DNA of 63,248 bases, taken from positions 1 to 63,248 of the forward strand of contig JANSLP010000183.1 in the NCBI GenBank assembly GCA_029298735.1, written 5' to 3'. Shown here piece after piece: positions 43,661 to 55,100 of this stretch. Under the pieces are notes generated by a model. That model saw only the letters and a program-made list of their open reading frames with translations, was not told where the DNA came from and did no database searches. The translations under genes were made by a program, and so were the position numbers. The stretch comes from Ophiostoma sp. CBS 140.51 (lineage: Eukaryota > Ascomycota > Sordariomycetes > Ophiostomatales > Ophiostomataceae). Positions within the stretch are counted from its first letter, which is position 1. Every line of letters starts with the position of its first letter.

Positions 43661-44460
43661 CCGGTTGAAGAGTCCGAATCAACCGATAGAGGGCGACACA
43701 CGATCAGGCAGTTGCAAACAAGAACCGGCGAGGTAGGCTCTCGTCCCGTCTTGCTTGTCGTTGCCCTCAACTGTGTTCTCCCCGGATTGTATCGAATCTC
43801 ATCTATCATCTCATAAGCCGGATAGAGGAGCGGATCCATTATACCGACTACCCAACAATCAACCGTCATTCTCGTGCCTCGTTCCTCGTCTTCGCTCCGC
43901 CCGACAATGACAATAACAATATAAAAGAAGAGAAATAAAAACAAAACCCGACGCCAGAGCCAGAGTCAAACGCCCCCGGTGCAAAGATGTAAATAAAAAA
44001 AACCGCAAACCCGAAAGATAAACAATTAACAAAAAACCAGATAGGTCAAGGTTGAAGCCAGAGTAGCTGTGCTAGCCTGCCTGCCTTATGGAACTGTCGT
44101 TACTGAGGATCTCCCACCACAGCCTTGTGAGAGGCGCAGAATTAGTAGCAGGAAGAGACAGGAAAAGCAGAGAGCACCATGCCATCACCGGGTTGCAACC
44201 CATGGCCGTGTACAAAATGAAAACGAGGATAGGGGTGTAATATAAAGCAATACCAAAAAGGTGCATCAAATAAACCCCGTTCCAGTTTTCCCTCTAAAGA
44301 AAGACGGTATAGTAAAAAGCATGAGAAATGCAAAACACCCTAGGGAATACAAACTCGAACGCCAATGGGGTTGTGTATAGAAAACCGAAGACCCGAACTT
44401 GTATCCAGGCCCAATGATCTCCTTGGAGATCGGGAAGGGGCTAGAGAAGAAAGAGCAACA

Positions 44461-44475
44461 ATATATATATATATA
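44461..44475. repeat. AT dinucleotide microsatellite
   Basis: About 7.5 AT units in the 3' flank of CAF40. Confidence 0.8.
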
Positions 44476-44941
44476 CAAGAAGCAGAAAAAAGGGGGTGAA
44501 TGGGCTGTCGTCACGGTATCGGGGAAAGAAATCGGAAGCGCTGTATAAAGCCGTGGGTGTGTGTAATAACGAAACTGAAAACGGGTATATCAGGGGCGCA
44601 AAGCGAAGTATCTCCACAAGGGAAACAAACAGCCCCAATGCTCTTCGTCGCTTTTGTTTTTCTCGTACAACGTAAAGATCCGCAGCTGTTCATGGGGACA
44701 GCTAATATGTAGGAAGCCGGGGAATACGGAATATTGGCTATGCGGCTGGTTGGCCTGGATGGGCCGGCGGTACAGTTGGCTGGCTTGGCTGAGCAGTGGG
44801 CGGTCCCTAGATCGTTGGCCCAGGCGTTGCGGTTGTGCTATTCCCCTATACATAACCAAAACCACCGAGCCTTCCTTGCAATGGCCGCGGCGCTAGATCT
44901 GGCAGATTTGGCGAGTCCGACGGCGGCGGTGCACCAACTTC

Positions 44942-46258
44942 CTAGATGGATGGGTGGCCCTCGAGGACATTATCTGACAAGTTGATAAGCAGCTGGGCCA
45001 GGCAGCGCTTTGTTGCGGCGTCGTCGCGGAGGACGGACGAGAAGGTGGCGTCTCTCAGCGGTTCGGGCAGGCACTGGCGCAGGGCCTCGCGGGCGCGGGC
45101 GTTGTCGGAGAGGCGCAGGAAGCAGCGCACAACATGCTTAAGGAGGCGGGCCGTCTGCTGCTCGACCAGCTGTCCCACCATGTTGCTGAGGACGGTCCCG
45201 ACGGCGTAGAAGCGCTCGTAGGTGGCGCAAATGTAGTTGAGGCCGTTATCGTCAAGCAAAATCTTTTGCACGATGAAAATGGCGACAGTCTTGCTGAGTT
45301 CCGAGCCGGTCTCCATGATACGGAGACACAAGGGGATGATTTCGGTTGTCAACAAGAAGTTGATCACCTCGGAGGAGTCATTCTTAACCAACGCTCCGAT
45401 GACGCCAAGACTTGTAAGGCGGAGGTATTCGAAGGGCCGGGACTTGGACGTCGTGTTGAGGAACGGGTAGAGGAAGAGAGGGATGTGAGCTAGAGGGGTG
45501 AGTGAGGTGTTAGCACTGTGCTCATGCTCAATGGGGAATGGATCGGGCTTACCACTTAGGAACAGCGTGCGCGTGTCGTTGTGCGAGGCCACACATTGAA
45601 GCAGCGCAAGCGCATTGCAGACACGGTTAGAGGCTGCCGCGGTGAGCTGCGACGGGTTAAGAAGCGAGTACACCGAGATGATCTCCTGGATGAGCGAGGT
45701 CATGACGCCTAGATGGGGGTTAGCGAAACACGCGTTCCTCTGGAGATATGCCGAGGTAATGGCGGGGGTTCACGTACCAAACGAATGCCACAGGATGAGG
45801 GCCAGCTCCGGAACTTGCTCGCGCTTCTTGCTGAGCTCCAAAAGAGCGGCCTCGCGCGTGTTCTCATTCAGCAGGTCGGCAATGTAGCCCATCGTGCGGC
45901 GGTTGTCCTCGGACACGCCATCGAGAGCGCCATCGGGACCACTGTGGCCACCGACACCGACACCAGCGCCGACACCAACACCCCCGAGCGCGCCGGCTGC
46001 GCCGTGTTGTTGCCGGGTAGCAATGTGGTTGTACTGCTGCTGCTGATGTTGTTGCTGCTGCTGCTGCTGGTGTGCTTGCTGTTGCTGCTGCTGCTGATGC
46101 TGGTGTTGCGCCTGCTGTTGCTGCTGCTGGGCGGCAGCCTGAGCGGCGGCAGCGGCGGCGGCTTGTTGCTGTTGGTGATGCTGGGAGTGCATCCAGGCCG
46201 AGTCCTGGGGCGTGTACTGTTGGTGGTGACCTCCGTAGAGGTGGGCGTTTGGCATCAT
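44942..46258 (-). CDS. CAF40: CCR4-NOT subunit Caf40/Rcd1 (CNOT9)
   Basis: A core armadillo-repeat subunit of the CCR4-NOT deadenylase and transcription-control complex. Exons are 46258-45778, 45708-45553 and 45489-44942, giving 394 residues. Intron 1 (69 nt, GTACGT...GCTAAC...CTAG) restores LILWHSFGVMTSLIQEI. Intron 2 (63 nt, GTAAGC...GCTAAC...CTAG) restores RTLFLSAHIPLFLYPFLNT. Both joined segments are nearly invariant in the family. The C-terminal 280 residues form the Rcd1 domain (NRVCNALALLQCVASHNDTR, YLRLTSLGVIGALVKND, ICATYERFYAVGTVL, DNARAREALRQCLP). The N-terminal 110 residues are an unusually dense Gln/Ala/His low-complexity tract. Intron 2 is a multiple of three without an in-frame stop, so retention would still be translated. 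Confidence 0.96.
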
Positions 46259-48231
46259 GGTCGGATCAAGGATGAGGAGGCGGGACGATTGTCCGGCCTG
46301 TTATATAGAGAGTGGAGGGTTTATAAAGCTTTTGGGAGCTATCGGAGAACCGTCGGCAAGCTTATGTGCGTCGGTTGTCCGTCGTCAATGGGGAGAAAAG
46401 GTCGCGTTGAAGCTTCGGTGATGCTTAGCAATCCGATGCTCGTCGTCGATTCGCGGGATGCCGATGGGCTGGGTGGGTTGTCGAGGGGTTTATCGGTGCA
46501 AATCGACGGGAAAGCCAAAAAAGGGCAGCTCGGCGCGCACTTTCTGCTTTGTTCGCTGGTATCCTCGGTCGGGGTTCTCGTCGGGTTGATGTAAGCTGAA
46601 CGATGATTGTACAGCTTGATTCGTCGTCAAGTGAGGGTCTAAAGCAAGGTCGCGTTCGGGTCTCGGAAAGAAGGGAGAGACTGGTCGAGAAGGGGGAAGG
46701 GTTGGGTTCGAAGGAGGTGGATTGTGGTCCCAAGGGATGGGTGACGGGAGGAAAAGAAGGAAGCAAAGGAAGAGCCTTGGGTTCGGAACGAGTTGGGCAG
46801 CGCGATCCCGATCTTGGCTGTGTGTAACAAGGAGGGAAGGCGGGCAGCAAAGCGAGCGGCTCGAAAGTGCTGATTTGCTGATTTGCCAAATCGGAAACTC
46901 GATGCCAGGAAAAAGGAAAAAGCAATGAGAGAAAAAAGATGCCGAAGTGTGATGCGGGCTGGAGTCAACACTTGAGGCCAGACAGACGCAAAGTATTAAA
47001 TGAAAAAAGTAATGCGCGGCGAAGGAAGATTCCCAGAGCTGGGCTGGATCGTGGGAGGTCGTGGATGGTGGTGGTGGTGGTTGTCGTAATTAGAATAAGG
47101 TGTGGTGCTGGAGAAGTGTGTTTGCTCTTTTGTTATCGTCGAGCTTTTTGTTTCGGCACAGGCGAAAAGAGACAGACACAGAGACACACAGGGCAGGTGC
47201 AGGCCGGGTTGCAGGTTGTTGCAGAGGGAAAGAGGCAAGAGGGCGAAAAAAGGGCAACTGTGGTTGGATGGCGAAAGGGGGCGCTATCACTAGGCCTAAT
47301 TGCTACTGCCACGCCTGTGAAAAAAGGGCGGCCCGCGGGACATTGCGCAAAAGCAAAGAAGGCAGGGCGGGAAGGAAGGCACCAAGGGAAATGCGATCGG
47401 AAAAACTGCAGGGGATGACTAGCGCTGTATCTTTTGTGTGGTTTCACTCGTCAAAGATACGTAGTACGTGCACGGGCCAGGCATGCATTGATCCGGGTAA
47501 GATCGAAAGTCACGTGAAATTCTAGCTCAGCCTCACGATCACAATCTACCACTGTGAGGCATCAAGGTTCCTACGCTTTGTTTGTCACTGGACTATGTGG
47601 TTTATTTACTTTAATTATAATGTGAGAAGCATGTTCTGATTAAGTAGAAACCCCTAGAGGCATGAGAGGGTTGAATACAGAAATGGGCGTAAATAATGAC
47701 GAGACAGGAGACGTTGAACCATGTGTAAAAGTGTAAGGTCGGAGAAAAGATGGGACACAAGAAAAAGGATGAAATGTGCAGGAGAATAAACAGAAGAAAG
47801 GCCGCTATTTGCTATGCTATACCCGGCAGGAAAACTTTCGTCCGCTATATAAAAATATACTGCGTGTACTTTGGTTTCTCTGCTCAGTTCCTTTATATGC
47901 CCGCCCAAACCATAAAGACCCTTTTTGCTGCCCATCAAAGCGAAGAAGAAGCAGAATAAAACGAAGAAGAGTTTAAGAAGAAGACAATTAAATGGAGAGC
48001 TGTATGGTCGCTGAAGAAGTGAAATGCGGCGCAGAAAATCAGAGAGAGAGAAAAGCTTGCCAGGCGCGTCCAAATCAAAAGGATAGACTGAGAGAGAGAG
48101 CTGGAGAGATGCATTAGATGCGGGGCCGTATGGTACAATATCCGGTAATAACGGAGAGAAGACATATATAAAGCATGGTAAAACAATCATAAAGACAGAA
48201 GCGAGGAAGTGTAATGTGGTATTCTGACCAC
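46259..48231. other. 2.0 kb intergenic: CAF40 upstream, KIN1 3' flank
   Basis: No gene supported on either strand. Minus-strand frames at 46425-46971 overlap each other and have no coding signature, so they belong to the CAF40 leader/promoter. A TATATAA sits at 46301-46307 on the minus strand, very close to the ATG. The 47590-48230 half is AT-richer and probably KIN1 3' UTR. Confidence 0.5.
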
Positions 48232-51200
48232 CTACAGCTTCAGCTCGCGAAGGATGTGGTCGGCCATGTTCTTGTACTGCCAGGTGTTGCCGCTCAGGCG
48301 CTTGAACTGGATACCGTGCAAGGTGAAGACGGGCACCTTGACAATGAAGATCTCAAACTCAAGGACCAGGTTGCCGCCCATATCGCTGCGGACATGTGTG
48401 GTCGTCTCGCCCGCCGGCATCACGCGGCTGGTCGACTCGTGACGGGGATCGCTGTCCTCGGAGACATCCGAGTTGGAGTACTCGGCGTTGCGACCAGGGG
48501 TCCGCGGAGTCGTAGGTCCTCTCTCGACATTGTCACGGACATTGTCGTCGCGGCTCTGGTCGCCGGCACGGAGGCCACCAAAGCTGAAGCGGCGACGGTG
48601 TCCCGGCATAGCCGGCTGAGGGCTGTTAGGCGCGTCGGCGACCTTGTTAAGGTCGATGCTCGGCGAGTGGCGGCAGTTAAAGCCACCCTTGATCTCGACG
48701 TACTCAACGCCCAGCTGCTTGAGCACTCTCTTGATATCAGTACGAATCTCGCGGACGGGCTTGGTGGAGGTTGTTGACACGCTGAAGAGACCCTTGAGGT
48801 AGACGGGCTTGTCGAGGTCAAAGTCCGTCAGGCGCTCGTTGGAGACGCCACTGTGCTCGCCCAGCTCGGCATCCGTCTCCTCGGGCACATTGGCCTCGCG
48901 GCCCCGTTCCTCCTCGCGACGCATCCGACGGGCCTGGATACTCTCTCTACGGGCATGGCTCAGTGGCTTGGTGCGCAAGGAGATGGACCGGCCGTGCATG
49001 CTTGTGTTGTCAGTCGGCTGCTCACCGCTCTGCAGACGGTCGTTGATAGTGGAGTGGTCAGAACCGCTGGTAGCAGGCGGCTCCTTGGCGATTCTACTAG
49101 CCGAGCCGCCAATCGGCTGGCGACGACGGGTGAACTCGGCAGAGCTGACGCTGGTCGAGCGACCAAGACCCTTCTTGTAGCCCGTGCCAGGCTCGCCTGC
49201 CGAGAGTGGCGGGCTGAGCAGGTCACTGTGCTGGGGCTGGCTACTACCAGACCGGAGACGCGGGACTGGCGAGTCGTCCTCATCCCGACGGCTGCGGCGG
49301 ATGCTGAAACTCTTCCTTGGTGCGGCGACGGGGGCCGGCTGGCTCTGAGATTGGGGCTGGCTCTGGGCAGCCTGGTCAGAGGGCGAGTGGATGTGGACGA
49401 CGGGCGGATGCGAACGATCCTTGTCAAGCCGCTCGGGCTCCTTGGGACGGCGCCGTGTGCTGAAGCGCCGCAAGATACCAGCGGCGGTGCTCTCCTTCTT
49501 GGGCAGATCGTGCTGCTCCTGGTTCGCCGACGGCGAGAGAAGGACACCAGCAGTGGCAGCGCCCACAGCAGCACCAGCAGCTGCAGACGACGATTTGCCC
49601 CGGGCGGGCTCTTGGTGGTCATCCTCGCCGTGCGTGCGCGACCGAGGACGCGTGCGGCCACCAGTTGCCCGCTCGCCTGGCATCTCATAGGCAGACGAGT
49701 TGGTATGGGCAGCCTGTGGCGGCGCAATCTCGGATAGCTGCTGGGAACTGCTCTTCTCCTTGGACAGCGGCATGACATGGTCCTGCCGGTCGCGCATGTG
49801 CTTCTCGCGCACCAAGTAGTAGACAGAGATGAGCGGGCTGAAGGCGTTCAACGGGTCGTTACCCACGGGAAGGCCTTCGGTGCTGGGCGTGGTGAGGGCG
49901 TCGCGGCTGTTTGTCGAGTTGCGGCGCTTGTAGAAGTCGATAAAGCCGCGCTTCCGCTCGGCGTCCTTGGGTGGATGTGCCTGTTCTTTCTCCTTTTGCA
50001 GCAAACGCACGCTGCGCTGGTACTCCTCGGACTCGATGGTGTGGGTGAGCTGGGCCTTGATGGCCTCCGGAGGACCAAAGTTGAAGCCGGTCATGGCGTT
50101 GATGACATCCTGCTCGAGCGGGAGCGTGATGGGGTCACGGCGCGGGAGGTAGTTTTCCGGTGGCCCGCTGTAACCCTTAAGCATCCACGGGTGATTCATG
50201 ACCTCCTGCATCGTCGCACGTTGGCGCGGATCGGTGACGAGCATACGCGAGAGCAAGTGCTTGCATTCTGGACGGTTGTTAGTAAGACTGCACGAGATAC
50301 AAAGCATACATAAGGATGTAGAGGATGCAATAGGGAAAAAAGCATACCAGTGGAAAGCCAGTTAGGATAGTCGACAAGACCCTTCTTGATCTTGGTGTGC
50401 AGAGCAGGGATGCTCTGGTCGTCAAAAGGCACCTTGCCGCAGACCAGGACGTAGAGGACGATACCAAAACTCCAGACGTCGACCTCGGGGCCCGTGTAGG
50501 CTCGTGCCTGCAAGAGCTCGGGCGCGGCAAAGTACAGACTGCCACAGAACGTGCGGAGGTGGCCACGGGGCGCAAAGAGATTGCTGAGACCAAAATCGAT
50601 AATCTTAATGTCGCCCGTCTTGCTGATAAGGATATTCTCAATCTTGAGATCGCGGTGCACGATGGAGTTGCGGTGGCAGTAGTCGAGGGCACTGGCAATC
50701 TGCCGGCTGAATTTGCGGGCAGGCTTCTCCTTTAACTTGCCGTGCGAAATAATGTAGTCGAGCATCTGGCCACCGTTGACATATTCGAAGAGCATATACC
50801 AGTGGTGGTTTGTGCGGACGACGTCGCGCAGGCCGCAGATGTAGGGGTGGTTTAGGAGAGTAACAATGGCCGCCTCTCTGGCGGTCCGGATCTCTTTGGA
50901 CTGGTCGGCACGCTCCTTGTCGGCGCGGGAGGCGTGGTTGTCGTCGGTCGAGCCTCGGGGAATAATCTTGCAAGCAGCCTACAAAAGAAAGCGGTGTTAG
51001 TCAAGAACTTGGAACTTGAGAAGAAAAGGACAAAGAGAAAATATAGATAACTCACCTGCTCTTGGCCATCCTCCTTGGTCGCCAGGCGCACTTTGCCCAT
51101 GCTGCCAGCACCAATCACCTTTCCAAGATGCCATTTGCCCGACTGCGTGGGAATTGTGGTGCGCGATTTGGTCGGTCTTGCCGATGCCTCTGCTGCGCGT

Positions 51201-51688
51201 GGGTCGGCATTCCGGTCCCGATGGCCGTTGTTCTGGCTCGCTGCTGCTGCTCCTGCTGCGGTTGCGGTTGCGGCAGCGGCGGCTGTCGTCATATCGGCGG
51301 AAGGCCGGGAGGAAGGGTCGTGTCGAGACGAGGAGCGGTGGCTGTTGTGTCGATGTGGCCGTGAAGACGAGTCCTGTGCGTTGGAAGAAGAAGGAGGAGG
51401 TGGTGCCTGTTGGGATGAGGCGTCACGGCTGGAACTGCGTCTGTGGTAGTGGTCGTCCTCATAACCCTTGCCGTTGCCTGACGAGTATTGGCGAGACGAG
51501 GAGTGGTGGTGCTGTGATGCCGCACGAGTGGGGAGATCGCGGCGGTCGCTGGTCGATGCTGACGATGGCGGCCGAGAGCGTGTAGACTGCGATCGCGAAA
51601 CGGAATTGTTGTTGTACGACTTGCCCCGAGAAGATGGCGATGCCAAAGGAGCCTCGGCACCACCGCCCGGCGCCACGCTTGTTGACAT
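48232..51688 (-). CDS. KIN1: Kin1/Kin2 (MARK/PAR-1) polarity protein kinase
   Basis: A Ser/Thr kinase acting at the plasma membrane in polarised growth and exocytosis. Exons are 51688-51056, 50978-50348 and 50267-48232, giving 1099 residues. Intron 1 (77 nt) has GTGAGT, TGACTAAC and TGTAG. Intron 2 (80 nt) has GTATGC, TACTAAC and CAG. The joins restore EDGQEQAACKIIPRG and YPNWLSTECKHLLSRML. The first 180 residues are Ser/Arg/His-rich and disordered. The kinase domain spans about 186-470: glycine loop GAGSMGKV, catalytic Lys in AACKII, HRDLKIEN near 317, DFGLSNLF, activation loop LRTFCGSLYFAAPE. A long disordered middle with many SP and RRxS sites follows. The last 45 residues are a KA1 domain (KVPVFTLHGIQFKRLSGN to HILRELKL), the lipid-binding module diagnostic of Kin1. 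Confidence 0.96.
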
Positions 51689-54600
51689 GATGCGCCCGGT
51701 ATGTGTGCCGTCGATGGAAAAGATGATGTCGAACGGAACGAAGATGGGTCGGAGAAAGGATGTCGCTCACGACGGAGGGGGATGGGGAAGAGAAAAGCGA
51801 GAAGCGAGAAAGGGGGGCCGTTGGGTTGATGCGGCGTGAGATGGAGGTTCGGTTGCTGCGAGCAGAAGCCCAGACGAAAGAGAGCTGGTAAAAATATGGA
51901 GAGGCGGGACGCCGTGGAAGGGGCAGGGTGCAAGCCTTCTGGCTGTAAGATTGGAAATGCGGTAATGGTCGCTGCTGTTGTGGGTTGCGGCGACAGTGGA
52001 CTATGGAAAATACACCCCCTGCGAAGCTGTTTGTTGCGAATTGCTGTTGTTGGCTGAAGCGTCGTAGGCGTCCTTTGGGCGGGTCGTGCTCGGAAAGGCG
52101 TTTCTGGCTGTCGGGTCGCCTTTTTTTCTCGCCTCCGTTTGCCTCCTTTTGTTGGTAGTGTTCTTTTGGTTGTTTGGTTCTTTTGGAGTTTGAGTTGGAT
52201 CAGATGGCAGCGGGTGGTGGGATGAAATGGCTGCCCAAGCTGAGATTGATTGGGAATTAAGGGGAGGGTTGGAGGAAGGACCGCCCGACGTAAAAAGAGG
52301 CGCGTTACGAGGAATGGAAGGAATAGATGGGAAACTGGAAACAGAAGGAGGGGCCTGACCAGCCGCGGTCGCAATTGCCAGTCGCTGTTTCCTTTGCGCA
52401 AGAAATGCGTTGACGGTGCAGGTGAGAAAATGGAAAAGCACAAGATGGGAGGAAAGAAAGAAGCAGGTGCGACCGTATTCGTGTGGAAGACAGAGGGGAG
52501 GAACGATGACCAGCGATGAGCAACAGCAACGAAGCAGGAGCAACCAAAAACAAGCGACCAAAATTAGCAGGCGCGATGGCGGGCAAGAACTGGGGGTGTG
52601 AGAGGGCAATAGAGCGTTGTGGAGTGGAAAAATGGAGTCTGAATAGAGAGTGAATGCGAATGAAGGCAGGCTTTGGCTGCTAAGATACAAGGAACCGGGC
52701 TCCAAAATTACAGCACTTTGCGTAGGTCTGCGCTCTTCAATAGTGGGCTCCTGCCCGTGTTGTTCAGCAACGGGGCGCTGTAGTGGGCCTAGACTAGTAG
52801 CTGTTGCTGGATCCGGCGGGGAGGTAAGATGCCTAGTCGCAGGGAGATGCTCATGCGGAAGGCGCTAACCAGGTGGTAAATTGGGGCAGTGGGCAGAGAG
52901 CAACAGGAATGTGTGTCAGCGCAATTGAACGGAAAGAGCTTGTTGGGCGCTGGCGCTGGTTCAAGAAGGAGCTTGAGAGAATGGTGCAACTCAAAACGGC
53001 AACAGTTTGTAATTGACGACAATTGACGACAACAACAAACACAGCAACAGCTCGAGCAAGCTACCAGATCTCAGATGGATTGTCTCGCATCGGGAGTTTG
53101 GCGCGGTCGAGTCTTGATTGTGTAAAGCACACTTTAGACGAAAGGGAGCCGACCGAGCAAGCAGCTATATCCTCGCACAAGCGAAGCCACAAGGGGCACA
53201 ACAGAGGACAAGAAAAAGAGAAATAAGTATTGGGCATACAGCGCTCTATCTCTTGCCGGGCGGAAGGCAGACTGTGATGAAACAGAGGCGGGCGAGACGA
53301 TCGTTATGCCGGTCGATGGTCGTAAGAGGAAAATGCGCTGCACAGGGGATAGAGACAAGAGAGAAGAGAAAATAAACATTGAGACCAGACGACAGATGCG
53401 AAATCAATAAACTTGAGAAGGCGACCAAAAACTGCGCAGCAAGGCACAGCAAGCACAACATAGAGGCTACTGAGCCAATTAGTGGCGCCGTTCCTTGCAG
53501 TTGGCTACACAAGCATCACGACGAAAACGCCAATGCTGCACGACGACAACAACACGGATAAGTGCAGAATGTGAGTGGCAGGCTGGAAGAGGCAGGTCAG
53601 TTTGGTGGCGGCTGCGTGGCTGAAGCAGTTCTGGACAGGATTGACAGTGCTCTGGAAGATGGCCACAGCTCCAAGCTCGTCGAGCTATAAACACATCCTA
53701 CGTAGTGAGATGTCGATCAGCAGCAATTATCCCGACTTTAAAGAGGCATCAAGACAACAGCTTTCGTCACCATTGCCACCGAAGTCCAGGCAATTATCAG
53801 TTCTCTTTCTCAGACAAGAGTTGACAGAACAAAAGACGATTCCAGCAAGTTTAGCCGCCAGTTGCAAATACGGAGGACCGTCTCCAAGTGAGATACAGGA
53901 AGAAGCCAAGAGTTCTCACAGTACATGTTCTAGAATGCAGCGCCCTATCACAGGCACATTTGCCCTGCACATCCAGGCACAGGGCCACGAGGCTAGCAGA
54001 CAGAATCCGCGCAATACGAAGAGGGGTGCGGCGTCGTACGCGTCAACAAGTGTCAAAACGACTCACCAGAAGAAGTTCGTCAAAACTCACAAAGTGCAGA
54101 ATGCTGCACATGAGCACGATGACACCAACACAAATAACCCCCCCTCATCAGACGGCCTTACAACGTCGTATCTCTGCCTCGAAACGTCGTTTTGGGTCAT
54201 CCCTGTGCCTCTCATCTGTCAATCAAAGCACAGACGTTTGAATATCGAGACTCATGTGAGAGTCAAGCACTTTGAAAAATCCCAGAATCCCTCTCCAGTG
54301 ATATCATCGCGCCCCAGGCCCATCCAAGATATCCTCTTTTTCCCCTCTCCTAGTTCTAGTTTGAACGTTGACAAGAAAAGAGGTGTGGGTGGGGGGATTC
54401 CGACATATTTCTCGGGCGGTCCTTGGAGATGCTAAGATACTTGGCTCCTTGGTCTGGCCCTTGGCCTGGGTTGGCAGGATGACAAAATGGCAGGATGGAT
54501 GGCCGGCCCGTGACAAGTGCTCAGAAAACAGGATTTCCAGTCGCTCGTGTATTTTCCATAAAATTAACTGAGTGTGAGTGTGCTCGCTCGCTGCGATAAC

Positions 54601-55099
54601 AAGGGTAGCCGACGTCTGCACTGTAACCCTTCAACTATGGGAGTTGCCTCAACTTGACGTTCAATGCCACGTGATTTAATTGATTGAGTCTCAACTCCAA
54701 TTAAGCTTCTCCTAAAGCTTACCTTCCGGAAGAGCTTGTGTCTCAGTTTGCTCTTTTCCTTTTTAGAGTTTATGTGACTTTTGACGAGTTGCTCTTTCCC
54801 TCTGGAATGCAAATCGTGAGTGGTTTTGTCCTGTGTCTTGCTCGCGCTTTCCATTTACAGAAGGTATGCTTTCGCGCATTTTGGGAGAGCTCCCACTAGC
54901 TTTCAGGGGATCAGCCAATCAGAATGCATCGCTCTCCCTAGGCTGCGGTCGACTTCTGTCTTGAATCTCGCCGTTTTTGGAGAAGCCAACCGCATCTCGT
55001 TGAAAAACAACAGACGACAACAAAGCCGCGACAACCAGCACGACCATCGGTTCCACCCCTACCGGAGCTCAGATACATACACCCACCGAATATGTCATA
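51689..55099. other. 3.4 kb spacer between divergent KIN1 and G-patch genes
   Basis: No gene supported. It must contain both promoters. A 286-codon plus-strand frame at 53575-54435 has no domains and no start context and is rejected. The KIN1-proximal 1 kb is low-complexity, with long alternative frames on the minus strand, and is probably a long leader. A small tandem AATTGACGAC pair lies near 53013. Confidence 0.45.
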
Positions 55100-55100
55100 A
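55092..55100 (+). promoter_or_regulatory. Two-codon uORF whose stop overlaps the main start codon
   Basis: ATG TCA TAA at 55092-55100 ends with the A that begins the main ATG at 55100-55102, giving TAATG. This is the stop-start overlap used for termination-reinitiation in fungal and viral mRNAs. Unless the first ATG is skipped or lies outside the transcript, translation of the G-patch protein has to pass through this minimal uORF. Confidence 0.5.

Larger units (their letters stand above)
41440..44941. other. 3.5 kb intergenic: AMD1 upstream, CAF40 3' flank
   Basis: No gene supported. It contains the second dispersed repeat copy (41750-42085), an A-rich imperfect inverted repeat (about 42180-42425), a tandem 17-mer (43627-43660) and an AT microsatellite (44461-44475). 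The 114-codon frame at 43600-43944 (minus) lacks any coding signature. Bases from about 44072 to 44941 may be CAF40 3' UTR. Confidence 0.5.

Noticed and set aside
53575..54435. 286-codon plus-strand open frame between KIN1 and the G-patch gene
   Set aside because: No domain, signal or span, and several competing frames overlap it. Kept as non-coding unless transcripts show otherwise.
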